Source of the DNA: Flavobacterium sp. CG_23.5
GTDB taxonomy: Bacteria; Bacteroidota; Bacteroidia; Flavobacteriales; Flavobacteriaceae
Direction: 5' to 3'
Length of the DNA: 64,000 bases
Assembly (NCBI RefSeq): GCF_017875765.1
Contig: NZ_JAGGNA010000001.1
Coordinates: 3,003,001 to 3,067,000 of the forward strand
This document shows positions 55,005 through 62,902 of the stretch, one piece after another. Numbering within the stretch: position 1 is the stretch's first letter; every line of letters starts with the position of its first letter. A program made the translations under genes and the position numbers. Below the pieces are notes generated by a model. That model was not told where the DNA came from and did not search any database. It worked only from the letters and a program-made list of their open reading frames with translations.

Positions 55005-55892
55005 ATGGCATTTAATACAATAAATGAATATTTTAATTTTACACGAGAGCAACGTAAAGGTATTTTTGTATTAGTTGCAATTATTGTCGTTTTACAGCTG
55101 CTTTATTTTTATGTTGATTTTAGTGTTTTGGCAAAAGACTTTCCAGAGAAACGGAAATGGCTGTCACTTCAATCTCAAATTGATTCCATGAAAATGGATC
55201 GTAAAACCGAATCTCCTAAAATTTATCTTTTCAATCCAAATTTCATCACAGACTATAAAGGATACAAACTGGGAATGTCTGTTAAAGAATTAGATCGACT
55301 TTTTGCTTTTAGAAAAGAAAATAAATACGTTAATTCGTCTAAAGAATTTCAGCAGGTAACACAAATTTCTGATTCTTTGTTAAATGTGATGGCTCCGTTT
55401 TTCAAGTTTCCGGATTGGGTTAATAATAAAAAACAGTTTAAAGTCTATGAAAAATATCCAAATATGGCTTTCACCAAAAAGGAAAAAATAGTCTTTATCG
55501 ATATCAATGAGGCTACACAGGAAAATCTAATAAAAATATACGGAATAGGAGAGGCTATTTCACTTCGTATTTTAAAGCTAAAAGAAAGTCTTGGAGGTTT
55601 TGTTTCTATGGAACAGATGAATGACGTTTGGGGATTATCTCCTGAGGTTATTGCCAACTTGAATACTCATTTCAAAGTTTTAGCGCAACCAAAAATTAAA
55701 AAAATAGATATTAATAACGCTTCATTAAAGGAACTTTCTCAATTTTCATACTTCAGATACCCGTTGGCAAAAGAAATTGTAACGTATAGAAGTATGAACG
55801 GAGATATTAAAAATATTGAGGATTTAACAAAAATTAAGGGTTTTTCTGTTGATAAAGCAAAGATAATTGCCTTATATTTGGACTTTAATTAG
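55005..55892 (+). CDS. Membrane-anchored helix-hairpin-helix protein (ComEA-like)
   Basis: The 295-residue protein has one N-terminal membrane helix (about 20-38, GIFVLVAIIVVLQLLYFYV) and a periplasmic part with three helix-hairpin-helix units: EATQENLIKIYGIGEAISLRIL, then SLKELSQFSYFRYPLAKEIVTYRS and NIEDLTKIKGFSVDKAKIIAL. The order resembles ComEA and its relatives, which bind DNA outside the membrane during uptake. A DNA-binding role is inferred from the fold. Its neighbours (permease, acyl-CoA dehydrogenase) do not suggest a competence cluster. Confidence 0.85.
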   Translation: MAFNTINEYFNFTREQRKGIFVLVAIIVVLQLLYFYVDFSVLAKDFPEKRKWLSLQSQIDSMKMDRKTESPKIYLFNPNFITDYKGYKLGMSVKELDRLFAFRKENKYVNSSKEFQQVTQISDSLLNVMAPFFKFPDWVNNKKQFKVYEKYPNMAFTKKEKIVFIDINEATQENLIKIYGIGEAISLRILKLKESLGGFVSMEQMNDVWGLSPEVIANLNTHFKVLAQPKIKKIDINNASLKELSQFSYFRYPLAKEIVTYRSMNGDIKNIEDLTKIKGFSVDKAKIIALYLDFN

Positions 55893-56068
55893 AAGTTTAT
55901 AATTTGCTGCGTTAAAATTGTTTAAATTACTGCAAAATGGATGTTTTGTAGTACATTTTTTTAAAACTGTCGCTTTATTGTGAAACTTAAAAAAAACTTA
56001 TATCTGAAATAGAAAGCTGCTGCTTTTTGTTTCAATCACTTAAATTTGTTAAAGAAAATACTAGTTAT

Positions 56069-57238
56069 ATGAATTCAATTTATTTTACAGAAGAACATCA
56101 ATCATTTAGAAACAGTTTAAAAGATTTTTTACAAAAAGAAGTCGTGCCTCATATTGAAAAATGGGAGAAAACAGGCACTATTGAACGCTTTATATGGAAA
56201 AAGTTTGGAGAAATGGGCTTTTTCGGAATAGGCTATCCGGAGGCTTATGGCGGATTGAATTTAGATTTATTTTATACCGTTATTTTTTTAGAAGAACTTC
56301 AAAAAATTAAATCATCTGGTTTTGCGGCTGCTATGTGGGCACATTCTTATTTAGCTATGACCCATTTGAACGCAGAAGGTGACGAAAGAATAAAACAAGA
56401 TTATTTAGCTCCAAGTATTGCTGGGGAAAAAATAGGTGCGTTGTGTATAACAGAACCATTTGGCGGTAGTGATGTTGCTGGTATGCGTACTAATGCAGTA
56501 AGAAAAGGAGATAAATATATTATCAATGGTTCTAAAACATTCATTACGAACGGTATTTATGCAGATTATTATATCGTTGCTGCAAAAACAAGTCCCGAGC
56601 TTGGGAATAAAGGAATAAGTATCTTTTTGATGGATAGCAACTTGAAAGGTGTTTCTGCTGTTAAACTTGATAAGTTAGGCTGGAGAGCTTCAGATACTGC
56701 AGAAATAGCATTTGATAACGTGGAAATTCCGGTAGAGAATTTGATGGGAGAAGAAGGAAAAGGGTTCCCATATATTATGCAACATTTTGCTTTGGAGCGT
56801 TTGATTATGGCTATAAATGCTCATGCAAGAGCGGAGTATGCAATTGATTACACAATTGAATACATGTCGCATCGCGAGGCTTTTGGAAAAAAAATAAATA
56901 AGTTTCAGGCCTTGAGACATACTATAGTTGAACATGCAACAGAAGTAGAGCATTGTAAAGTCTTTAATTATGCTGCTGTAGCGCGATTAGACAAAGGAGA
57001 ATATGTAGTTAAAGAGGCAACTATGGCTAAATTAAAATCTACGAAAGTTGCTGATGAAACAATTTACAGTTGTTTACAAATGCTGGGAGGTTATGGTTAT
57101 ATGGAAGAATATCCTTTAGCACGTTTGTTTAGAGACAGTCGCTTAGGACCAATCGGTGGTGGAACTTCAGAAATTCTTAAGGAGATATTAGCAAAAATGA
57201 TAATTGATAAACAAGATTATAAGCCAGCGGTGAAATAG
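56069..57238 (+). CDS. Acyl-CoA dehydrogenase
   Basis: From ATG 56069 (MNSIYFTEEHQSFRNSLKDF) the protein has 389 residues. It is a flavoprotein oxidising acyl-CoA esters. Motifs: ALCITEPFGGSDVAGMRTNA (FAD/substrate region), INGSKTFITNG, and the C-terminal MLGGYGYMEEYPLARLFRD. The usual catalytic Glu site in the last helix reads IGGGTSEILKE instead of YEGTSQ, while E243 sits in FALERLIMAINA. This is the placement of isovaleryl- and long-chain acyl-CoA dehydrogenases, whose base is on helix G, so a branched- or long-chain substrate is likely. The first ORF codon at 56027 is not preferred. Confidence 0.92.
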   Translation: MNSIYFTEEHQSFRNSLKDFLQKEVVPHIEKWEKTGTIERFIWKKFGEMGFFGIGYPEAYGGLNLDLFYTVIFLEELQKIKSSGFAAAMWAHSYLAMTHLNAEGDERIKQDYLAPSIAGEKIGALCITEPFGGSDVAGMRTNAVRKGDKYIINGSKTFITNGIYADYYIVAAKTSPELGNKGISIFLMDSNLKGVSAVKLDKLGWRASDTAEIAFDNVEIPVENLMGEEGKGFPYIMQHFALERLIMAINAHARAEYAIDYTIEYMSHREAFGKKINKFQALRHTIVEHATEVEHCKVFNYAAVARLDKGEYVVKEATMAKLKSTKVADETIYSCLQMLGGYGYMEEYPLARLFRDSRLGPIGGGTSEILKEILAKMIIDKQDYKPAVK

Positions 57239-57391
57239 TAGCACAATCAAAATAAAAAAAAATCATTGATGACCACATGTTTTTATGTTATGTTGGTTTG
57301 TTTTGAACTTGTTAGATTCTATTAAATTGCAAATGTTTTACAAGCTGTGCTTGTATGGGATTTATTGAAAGTGTAAGAAATCATAAATTTT

Positions 57392-57425
57392 AAAAAAGAG
57401 TCAATTTGTTATTGACTCTTTTTTT
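57392..57425 (+). terminator. Terminator of the acyl-CoA dehydrogenase gene
   Basis: AAAAAGAGTCAA pairs with TTGACTCTTTTT around TTTGTTA, followed by more T. It is about 155 bp after the stop codon. Confidence 0.85.
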
Positions 57426-57440
57426 GTGTGAAGGATAGTA

Positions 57441-57490
57441 GTGGAAATCCTTTTACGAAGCCTTGCGGAGTAAAAGATTGCAACGAATAG
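57441..57490 (-). repeat. Dispersed hairpin repeat, partial copy E
   Basis: Read on the minus strand it begins GCTATTCGTTGCAATCTTTT and ends AAAAGGATTTCCAC, matching the end of copies A and C. The TAATCTGGGCTA end is missing or degraded. Confidence 0.65.
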
Positions 57491-57591
57491 CCTGACGGCA
57501 AAACGGAATGTTATTTTGGACTCAAATAGTGTATTTGCCGGCACACCAAAAATAAATTGACAATTCGTAAGTCATAAGTCAAAATAATGTT

Positions 57592-57599
57592 TACTTTTG
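57592..57599 (+). promoter_or_regulatory. -7 box of rpsU
   Basis: TACTTTTG fits TAnnTTTG, 29 bp before the rpsU ATG. The nearest upstream TTG (57557) is too far away to be a standard -33 element. Confidence 0.6.
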
Positions 57600-57608
57600 C
57601 ACACTTAA

Positions 57609-57620
57609 AGAAAGGGGGTG
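57609..57620 (+). promoter_or_regulatory. Exceptional Shine-Dalgarno of rpsU
   Basis: AGAAAGGGGGTG differs at one base from AGAAAGGAGGTG, the complement of the Bacteroidota 16S 3' end, and that difference is a G-U wobble. It lies 8 nt before the ATG at 57629. Other genes in the window lack any Shine-Dalgarno at this place. Bacteroidota ribosomes normally bury the anti-Shine-Dalgarno with help from bS21, so this site can let bS21-free ribosomes raise bS21 synthesis. Confidence 0.85.
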
Positions 57621-57628
57621 TCTATATT

Positions 57629-57823
57629 ATGTTAATTATACCAATTAAAGACGGAGAAAATATCGATAGAGCATTAAAACGCTACAAAAGAAAATTTGAT
57701 AAAACAGGAACTGTTCGTCAACTAAGAGCACGTACTGCTTTTATTAAGCCTTCAGTTACAAATAGAATCAAAATTCAAAAAGCGGCTTATATCCAAAATA
57801 TGAGAGATAACTTAGAGAGTTAG
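57629..57823 (+). CDS. rpsU: 30S ribosomal protein bS21
   Basis: The 64-residue protein MLIIPIKDGENIDRALKRYKRKFDK... is bS21, with the expected Arg/Lys-rich helical body (RALKRYKRKFDKTGTVRQLR, RIKIQKAAYIQNMRDNL). It binds near the 3' end of 16S rRNA on the small-subunit platform; in Bacteroidota it helps occlude the anti-Shine-Dalgarno. I chose ATG 57629 rather than the frame start at 57587 because the family begins MLIIP and because a strong Shine-Dalgarno (57609-57620) sits 8 nt upstream. The next gene, xerC, starts 70 bp later, just after the rpsU terminator. Confidence 0.96.
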   Translation: MLIIPIKDGENIDRALKRYKRKFDKTGTVRQLRARTAFIKPSVTNRIKIQKAAYIQNMRDNLES

Positions 57824-57845
57824 TCAATATCTATTAAAATAAATT

Positions 57846-57893
57846 ACCGTTAGTCATTAAAAGTTTTATAACTTTGATGCTAACGGTTTTTTT
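57846..57893 (+). terminator. rpsU terminator with promoter in its loop
   Basis: ACCGTTAG (57846-57853) pairs with CTAACGGT (57880-57887) around a 26-nt loop, followed by seven T residues (57887-57893). The T-run ends immediately before the xerC ATG. Confidence 0.85.
57869..57876 (+). promoter_or_regulatory. -7 box of the XerC-type gene, in the rpsU terminator loop
   Basis: TAACTTTG fits TAnnTTTG and lies entirely in the loop of the hairpin. The inferred transcript start (about 57883) is within roughly 12 nt of the ATG at 57894. Confidence 0.65.
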
Positions 57894-58787
57894 ATGAATA
57901 CTAAAGACGCATTTCGAGATTATCTACAATTAGAGAAAAAATATTCTCCACATACCGTAAATGCGTATTTGAATGATTTAACAGACTTCGAAACATTCAA
58001 CAAACTTCATTTTGATCAGGAAAACGTCGAGCAGGTGAATTACAGCCAAATTAGAAATTGGATTGTTTCGCTTGTGGATGCTAATTTGTCAAATGTCTCC
58101 GTCAATAGAAAAATTGCCTCCCTAAAAGCATTTTATAAATTTCTATTAAAAATAAAACAGATAGATGTCAGTCCTTTGTTAAAGCATAAAGCGCTTAAGA
58201 CTCCAAAAATATTACAAATTCCATTTTCTGAAAAAGAAGTATTGGATGTGTTATGCCATATGCAAAGTCCTGTAGGTTTTGAAGAAATTAGAAATAAGCT
58301 TATCATAGATTTATTTTACACTACCGGAATGCGTAGAACGGAGTTGATTCACATTAAAATTAGCAATGTTAATTTGTCTGGCCATACAATCAAGGTGCTT
58401 GGTAAAAGAAATAAAGAAAGAATACTTCCCGTTTTGCCAATAATTACAGAGCAATTCTCGTTGTATGTAAGAGAGCGATTGTGTCTGGAATCCATTGTTG
58501 ATAGTGAATATTTTTTTCTCACAAAAAAAGGGTTAAAATTAAACGATTCCTTTGTGTATCGATTAATAAATACTTACTTTAGTACAGTGTCAGAGAAGGT
58601 AAAAAAAAGCCCGCATATATTGAGGCATACGTTTGCAACTCATTTATTAAACAATGGGGCCGATTTAAATTCAGTGAAAGAATTGTTAGGTCATTCAAGT
58701 CTGGCATCGACTCAAATTTATACGCATAACAGTTTGTCTGAACTAAAAAAAGTGTACCAAGAGGCGCATCCAAGGAATAAAAAATAA
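57894..58787 (+). CDS. Tyrosine recombinase, XerC type
   Basis: The 297-residue protein is a tyrosine recombinase of the XerC/D size class. An N-terminal SAM-like DNA-binding domain (about 1-90) precedes the catalytic domain. Active-site residues are R147 (GMRRTEL), K171 (LGKRNKER), H241 and R244 ([10 protein letters not shown]), H267 (LLGHSSL) and nucleophile Y276 (TQIYTH). These are complete. Its position between rpsU and hpf next to translation genes, and the absence of att sites or phage genes, argue for a chromosome-dimer resolvase role rather than an integrase. It starts directly after the rpsU terminator's T-run. Confidence 0.93.
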   Translation: MNTKDAFRDYLQLEKKYSPHTVNAYLNDLTDFETFNKLHFDQENVEQVNYSQIRNWIVSLVDANLSNVSVNRKIASLKAFYKFLLKIKQIDVSPLLKHKALKTPKILQIPFSEKEVLDVLCHMQSPVGFEEIRNKLIIDLFYTTGMRRTELIHIKISNVNLSGHTIKVLGKRNKERILPVLPIITEQFSLYVRERLCLESIVDSEYFFLTKKGLKLNDSFVYRLINTYFSTVSEKVKKSPHILRHTFATHLLNNGADLNSVKELLGHSSLASTQIYTHNSLSELKKVYQEAHPRNKK

Positions 58788-58821
58788 TTCATGAAGTGTT
58801 TAACTATTAAAAAAAATGATT

Positions 58822-59124
58822 ATGAAGGTAAGTATTCATGCAGTTAACTTTACAGTTGACAAAAAGCTAGTAGATTTTGTTCAAGAAAGAATGGATAAAT
58901 TAGAAAAGTACTATGACAAAGTAGTATCAGCAGATGTTTTTTTGAAAGTTGAAAAGACAAGTGTTAAGGAAAATAAATGTGCCGAGATAAAATTAAATAT
59001 TCCAGGCGATGATTTTTTGGTGAAAAAGCAGTGCAAAACTTTTGAAGAAGCGGTGGATCTTTCGATAGAATCTCTGGAGCGATTATTGGTAAAAAAGAAA
59101 GAAAAAATAAGAGAGCAGATATAA
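58822..59124 (+). CDS. hpf: Ribosome hibernation-promoting factor (HPF/RaiA family)
   Basis: The 100-residue protein MKVSIHAVNFTVDKKLVDFV has the HPF/RaiA fold: a short N-terminal strand, helices, and the middle ADVFLKVEKTSVKENKCAEIKLN. Its short length matches the small HPF type without the C-terminal dimerisation tail. These proteins bind the 30S decoding region and help form inactive ribosomes in stationary phase. An ATG two codons upstream (58816) is also possible; the third-codon ATG is favoured because the family begins MKV. Located between xerC and the tRNA-tuf cluster. Confidence 0.9.
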   Translation: MKVSIHAVNFTVDKKLVDFVQERMDKLEKYYDKVVSADVFLKVEKTSVKENKCAEIKLNIPGDDFLVKKQCKTFEEAVDLSIESLERLLVKKKEKIREQI

Positions 59125-59149
59125 TATGAATTTTTTATTAAAAAATGTT

Positions 59150-59178
59150 TTGATTGAGAGATAAAATCTATACATTTG
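59150..59178 (+). promoter_or_regulatory. Promoter of the tRNA-Thr/tuf operon, overlapping the hpf terminator
   Basis: -33 TTG (59150-59152), 18-nt spacer, -7 TACATTTG (59171-59178). The transcript would begin inside the stem at 59180-59201. Confidence 0.75.
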
Positions 59179-59179
59179 C

Positions 59180-59208
59180 AGTCCGTTAGAAATAGCGGAC
59201 TTTTTTTA
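59180..59208 (+). terminator. Terminator hairpin after hpf, at the tRNA operon start
   Basis: AGTCCG (59180-59185) pairs with CGGACT (59196-59201) around a 10-nt loop, followed by a run of seven T residues. It should stop hpf read-through. Confidence 0.8.
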
Positions 59209-59216
59209 TTGATTTT

Positions 59217-59290
59217 GCCAGCGTAGCTCAGTTGGCTAGAGCAGCTGATTTGTAATCAGCAGGTCGTGGGTTCGAGTCCCTCCGCCGGCT
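59217..59290 (+). tRNA. tRNA-Thr (anticodon TGT)
   Basis: A 74-nt cloverleaf. The anticodon arm CTGATTTGTAATCAG gives TGT, reading threonine ACA. The T-loop GTTCGAGTC is normal. The acceptor stem GCCAGCG/CGCCGGC has one A-C mismatch. 3' CCA is not encoded. Confidence 0.95.
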
Positions 59291-59337
59291 CAAAATAAAA
59301 CTGAGGTTTTGATAAGCTGAAATAAAATAAGAAAAGA

Positions 59338-59418
59338 GGGGAGATACTCAAGCGGCCAACGAGGGCAGACTGTAAATCTGCTGTGTAAACTTCGCAGGTT
59401 CGAATCCTGCTCTCCCCA
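59338..59418 (+). tRNA. tRNA-Tyr (anticodon GTA)
   Basis: An 81-nt class II tRNA with long variable arm. Acceptor GGGGAGA pairs perfectly with TCTCCCC; the anticodon arm CAGACTGTAAATCTG shows GTA (tyrosine). Confidence 0.95.
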
Positions 59419-59454
59419 CAAATTTAGATTTTTGAATCTAAAGTTTAAAACTCT

Positions 59455-59526
59455 GCCGGTGTAGCTCAGGGGTAGAGTGCTTCCTTGGTAAGGAAGAGGT
59501 CTCGGGTTCAATTCCCGACATTGGCT
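59455..59526 (+). tRNA. tRNA-Thr (anticodon GGT)
   Basis: A 72-nt cloverleaf. The anticodon arm CTTCCTTGGTAAGGAAG has GGT in the loop TTGGTAA, reading ACC/ACU threonine codons. The T-arm TTCAATTC is standard. Acceptor GCCGGTG pairs with CATTGGC using two G-U pairs. Confidence 0.95.
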
Positions 59527-59580
59527 CAAGTAAGTAGGAGATTGAAATTAAATATATAACTAGATTAAAAATTAAGTAAA

Positions 59581-60768
59581 ATGGCAAAAGAAACCTTTAA
59601 CCGTAACAAGCCCCACTTAAACATTGGTACAATTGGGCACGTGGATCACGGAAAAACTACATTAACTGCAGCGATAACTAAAGTGTTATCTGATGCTGGT
59701 TACTGTCAAGCAAAATCATTTGATCAAATTGATAATGCACCAGAAGAAAAAGAAAGAGGTATTACAATTAATACATCACACGTTGAGTATGAAACTGCTA
59801 ATCGTCATTACGCTCACGTTGACTGTCCAGGTCACGCGGATTACGTAAAGAACATGGTTACTGGAGCTGCTCAGATGGATGGTGCTATTCTTGTTGTTGC
59901 TGCTACTGATGGACCAATGCCACAAACACGTGAGCATATCCTTTTAGGTCGTCAGGTTGGTATTCCTAGAATGGTTGTATTCATGAATAAAGTGGATATG
60001 GTTGATGATGAGGAATTACTTGAATTAGTTGAGATGGAAATCAGAGACTTGTTATCTTTCTACGAATATGATGGAGATAATGGTCCAGTTGTTCAAGGTT
60101 CTGCTTTAGGTGGATTGAACAATGATCCAGTTTGGGTACCAAAAATTCTTGAATTGATGGAAGCTGTAGATTCTTGGATCGAAGAGCCAATAAGAGATGT
60201 TGCAAAACCTTTCTTAATGCCTGTTGAAGATGTATTCTCAATTACTGGTCGTGGAACTGTTGCTACAGGTCGTATCGAAACAGGAGTTGCTAATACAGGA
60301 GATCCAGTTGAAATCATTGGTATGGGAGCTGAAAAATTAACTTCTACTATTACTGGAGTTGAGATGTTCCGTAAAATCCTTGATAGAGGAGAAGCTGGAG
60401 ATAACGTAGGTATTCTTTTAAGAGGTATTCAAAAAGAAGACATCAAAAGAGGAATGGTTATTTGTAAGCCAGGTTCAGTTAAACCACACGCGACATTTAA
60501 AGCTGAGGTTTATATCTTGAAAAAAGAAGAAGGTGGTCGTCACACACCATTTCATAATAATTACCGTCCACAGTTTTACGTACGTACAACTGACGTAACA
60601 GGTATCATTACTTTGCCAGCAGGTGTAGAAATGGTTATGCCTGGGGATAACTTAACTATTGATGTAGTATTGCTTAGTGCAATTGCATTAAATGTTGGTT
60701 TACGTTTTGCTATCCGTGAAGGTGGTAGAACAGTAGGTGCTGGTCAGGTAACTGAGATAGTAGCTTAA
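59581..60768 (+). CDS. tuf: Elongation factor Tu
   Basis: EF-Tu delivers aminoacyl-tRNA to the ribosome. The 395-residue protein has all GTPase motifs: [37 protein letters not shown], and [14 protein letters not shown]. Effector loop [17 protein letters not shown] and domain 2 ([16 protein letters not shown]) are normal. The upstream sequence has no Shine-Dalgarno, only an A-rich stretch. It is downstream of three tRNAs and upstream of tRNA-Trp, all on one presumed transcript. Confidence 0.99.
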   Translation: MAKETFNRNKPHLNIGTIGHVDHGKTTLTAAITKVLSDAGYCQAKSFDQIDNAPEEKERGITINTSHVEYETANRHYAHVDCPGHADYVKNMVTGAAQMDGAILVVAATDGPMPQTREHILLGRQVGIPRMVVFMNKVDMVDDEELLELVEMEIRDLLSFYEYDGDNGPVVQGSALGGLNNDPVWVPKILELMEAVDSWIEEPIRDVAKPFLMPVEDVFSITGRGTVATGRIETGVANTGDPVEIIGMGAEKLTSTITGVEMFRKILDRGEAGDNVGILLRGIQKEDIKRGMVICKPGSVKPHATFKAEVYILKKEEGGRHTPFHNNYRPQFYVRTTDVTGIITLPAGVEMVMPGDNLTIDVVLLSAIALNVGLRFAIREGGRTVGAGQVTEIVA

Positions 60769-60786
60769 TCCTATTAAATAAATTAT

Positions 60787-60820
60787 AAAGCCAGTGACAC
60801 CTAGGTTGTTGCTGGCTTTT
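60787..60820 (+). terminator. Hairpin between tuf and tRNA-Trp
   Basis: AAAGCCAG (60787-60794) pairs with CTGGCTTT (60812-60819), followed by a T. The loop contains the small palindrome ACCTAGGT. It acts as terminator or attenuator. Confidence 0.8.
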
Positions 60821-60825
60821 AACAA

Positions 60826-60896
60826 ACGGGCGTAGTTCAAGGGTAGAATAGCGGTCTCCAAAACCGTTGATGGGGGTTCGAATCCCTCCGCCCGTG
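60826..60896 (+). tRNA. tRNA-Trp (anticodon CCA)
   Basis: A 71-nt cloverleaf with anticodon arm CGGTCTCCAAAACCG (CCA, UGG codon) and perfect acceptor stem ACGGGCG/CGCCCGT. Position between tuf and secE is the usual one. Confidence 0.95.
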
Positions 60897-60914
60897 CAAA
60901 TAAACTAAATCATA

Positions 60915-61112
60915 ATGGCAAAAGTTGTTAATTATATATCGGAAGCATTCGAAGAATTAAAGTCAAATGTAACTTGGCCTGAGTGGGCTGAAGTACAACG
61001 TCTAACAATTATTGTGGCTGTCTTTTCAGTAGTATTCGCTTTGGCAACATGGGGAGTTGATGAAATTTTCGCCAAAGCCTTAGCTGGATTTTTTAACTGG
61101 ATAAAAGCATAA
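60915..61112 (+). CDS. secE: Preprotein translocase subunit SecE
   Basis: The 65-residue short SecE has a single membrane helix (about 33-50, LTIIVAVFSVVFALATWG) preceded by the conserved amphipathic segment AFEELKSNVTWPEWAEVQR. With SecY it forms the core protein-export channel. It is 18 bp after tRNA-Trp and 8 bp before nusG, in the standard order. Confidence 0.97.
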   Translation: MAKVVNYISEAFEELKSNVTWPEWAEVQRLTIIVAVFSVVFALATWGVDEIFAKALAGFFNWIKA

Positions 61113-61120
61113 TTTTTGTT

Positions 61121-61672
61121 ATGGCAGATAATAGTATAAAAAAGTGGTATGTCGTTAGAGCAGTAAGTGGACAAGAGAATAAAGTGAAAGCATACATCGA
61201 AACTGAGATCGCAAGATTAGGGATGGGTGATTATGTTTCGCAAGTTCTGGTTCCTACTGAAAAAGTGGTTACTGTTAAGGAAGGGAAAAAAATAATCAAG
61301 GATAAAGTTTATTTTCCTGGTTACGTAATGATTGAAGCAAACCTAATTGGAGAAATACCTCATATTATTAAGTCTATAACAAGTGTTATTGGTTTTTTAG
61401 GTGAAACCAAAAATGGTGAGCCTGTTCCATTGAGAGTTTCTGAAGTCAACAGAATGTTAGGTAAAGTGGATGAGTTGGCTGTTAATACGGACACTCGTTC
61501 TATCCCATTCAATATAGGAGAAACTATAAAAGTTGTTGATGGTCCATTTAACGGTTTCAACGGTACCGTTGAAAAAATAAATGAAGAAAAGCGTAAACTT
61601 GAAGTAATGGTTAAGATTTTCGGAAGAAAAACACCATTAGAATTAAGTTTTATGCAAGTTGAAAAAGTATAA
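61121..61672 (+). CDS. nusG: Transcription termination/antitermination factor NusG
   Basis: The 183-residue protein has the NGN domain starting KKWYVVRAVSGQENKVKAYI and including KIIKDKVYFPGYVMIEANL, then a C-terminal KOW domain GETIKVVDGPFNGFNGTVEK. NusG binds RNA polymerase and ribosomes and modulates pausing. Spaced 8 bp from secE. Confidence 0.98.
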   Translation: MADNSIKKWYVVRAVSGQENKVKAYIETEIARLGMGDYVSQVLVPTEKVVTVKEGKKIIKDKVYFPGYVMIEANLIGEIPHIIKSITSVIGFLGETKNGEPVPLRVSEVNRMLGKVDELAVNTDTRSIPFNIGETIKVVDGPFNGFNGTVEKINEEKRKLEVMVKIFGRKTPLELSFMQVEKV

Positions 61673-61692
61673 TTTTTGTTACATCTATAATA

Positions 61693-61720
61693 TCCATCAT
61701 AATCGCTTCCAATGATTATG
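61693..61720 (+). promoter_or_regulatory. Short hairpin upstream of rplK
   Basis: CATAATC pairs with GATTATG around a 9-nt loop in the 67-bp nusG-rplK gap. The T-run after it is weak, so it may be an attenuator or a ribosomal-protein leader structure; the gap is short and A-rich at the rplK start. Confidence 0.4.
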
Positions 61721-61739
61721 GTGTTAAATTTTTTAAAAA

Positions 61740-62177
61740 ATGGCTAAAGAAATTAGTAAGGTAGTTAAACTACAAGTTAAGGGAGGTGCTGCGAATCCAT
61801 CGCCACCGGTTGGACCTGCTTTAGGAGCTGCTGGGGTAAACATCATGGAGTTTTGCAAGCAATTTAATGCTAGAACTCAAGATAAACCCGGCAAAATATG
61901 CCCAGTACAAATTACTGTGTATAAAGACAAATCATTTGATTTTGTTGTAAAAACTCCTCCAGCAGCAGTTCAGTTAATGGAAGCTGCAAAGCTAAAATCT
62001 GGTTCTGGTGAGCCTAATCGTAAAAAAGTAGCTAGTGTTACTTGGGAACAAATTAGAGCTATTGCTGAAGACAAGATGCCAGACTTAAATGCATTCACTA
62101 TGGAGTCTGCAATGAGTATGGTTGCTGGAACAGCTAGATCTATGGGTATAACTGTATCAGGAGATTCTCCTTTTTAA
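61740..62177 (+). CDS. rplK: 50S ribosomal protein uL11
   Basis: The 145-residue protein is uL11, with [31 protein letters not shown] near the start and [20 protein letters not shown]. It binds the GTPase-associated centre of 23S rRNA. First gene of the rplKAJL group. Confidence 0.99.
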   Translation: MAKEISKVVKLQVKGGAANPSPPVGPALGAAGVNIMEFCKQFNARTQDKPGKICPVQITVYKDKSFDFVVKTPPAAVQLMEAAKLKSGSGEPNRKKVASVTWEQIRAIAEDKMPDLNAFTMESAMSMVAGTARSMGITVSGDSPF

Positions 62178-62190
62178 TTAAGAGAAAGAC

Positions 62191-62880
62191 ATGGCAAAAT
62201 TGACAAAAAAGCAAAAAGAGGCTGCTTCAAAAATTGAAAAGAACAAACTATATTCTCTTAAAGATGCTGCGGCATTGATAAAAGTAGTTGCTTCTGCAAA
62301 ATTTGATGAGTCTGTTGATATCGCAGTTCGTTTGGGTGTAGATCCAAGAAAAGCGAATCAAATGGTTAGAGGTGTGGTAACATTACCTCATGGAACTGGT
62401 AAAGACGTTAAAGTATTAGCATTGGTTACTCCAGACAAAGAAGCGGAAGCTTTGGCAGCAGGAGCGGACTTTGTAGGTCTTGACGATTATTTACAAAAAA
62501 TCAAAGACGGTTGGACAGATGTTGATGTAATCATCACGATGCCTTCTGTTATGGGTAAATTAGGTCCATTAGGTCGTATATTAGGACCTAGAGGTTTAAT
62601 GCCTAACCCTAAAACAGGTACTGTAACTATGGATGTTGCAAAAGCTGTTGCAGAGGTAAAAGCTGGTAAAATTGACTTTAAAGTTGATAAAACTGGTATA
62701 GTGCATGCAGGAATTGGTAAAGTTTCTTTTGGAACTGAACAAATTATTGACAATGCTCACGAAATTATTCAAACATTAATCAAACTTAAACCAACTGCGG
62801 CTAAAGGAACTTACATCAAAAGTATTTACCTAACTAGCACAATGAGTCCTGCAATTGCATTGGATCCTAAAGCAGTATAA
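62191..62880 (+). CDS. rplA: 50S ribosomal protein uL1
   Basis: The 229-residue uL1 has the signature [31 protein letters not shown] (62514-62600) and [15 protein letters not shown]. It forms the L1 stalk and in many bacteria represses its own operon. It starts 14 bp after rplK. Confidence 0.99.
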   Translation: MAKLTKKQKEAASKIEKNKLYSLKDAAALIKVVASAKFDESVDIAVRLGVDPRKANQMVRGVVTLPHGTGKDVKVLALVTPDKEAEALAAGADFVGLDDYLQKIKDGWTDVDVIITMPSVMGKLGPLGRILGPRGLMPNPKTGTVTMDVAKAVAEVKAGKIDFKVDKTGIVHAGIGKVSFGTEQIIDNAHEIIQTLIKLKPTAAKGTYIKSIYLTSTMSPAIALDPKAV

Positions 62881-62902
62881 TTGGTAGTTAAAAATTTTTA
62901 GT

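Larger units (their letters stand above)
57239..57628. other. Intergenic region with terminator, dispersed-repeat copy E and the rpsU leader
   Basis: 390 bp holding the acyl-CoA dehydrogenase terminator (57392-57425), dispersed repeat E (57441-57490, reverse orientation), and the rpsU promoter and Shine-Dalgarno. No gene is visible in it. Confidence 0.6.

Noticed and set aside
57894..58787. Tyrosine recombinase considered as a phage or island integrase next to tRNA genes
   Set aside because: Length and context match chromosomal XerC; no att repeats, phage genes or composition change nearby.
59290..59529. 79-codon minus-strand ORF across the tRNA genes
   Set aside because: It runs antisense through tRNA-Tyr and tRNA-Thr and is a known artefact of tRNA clusters.
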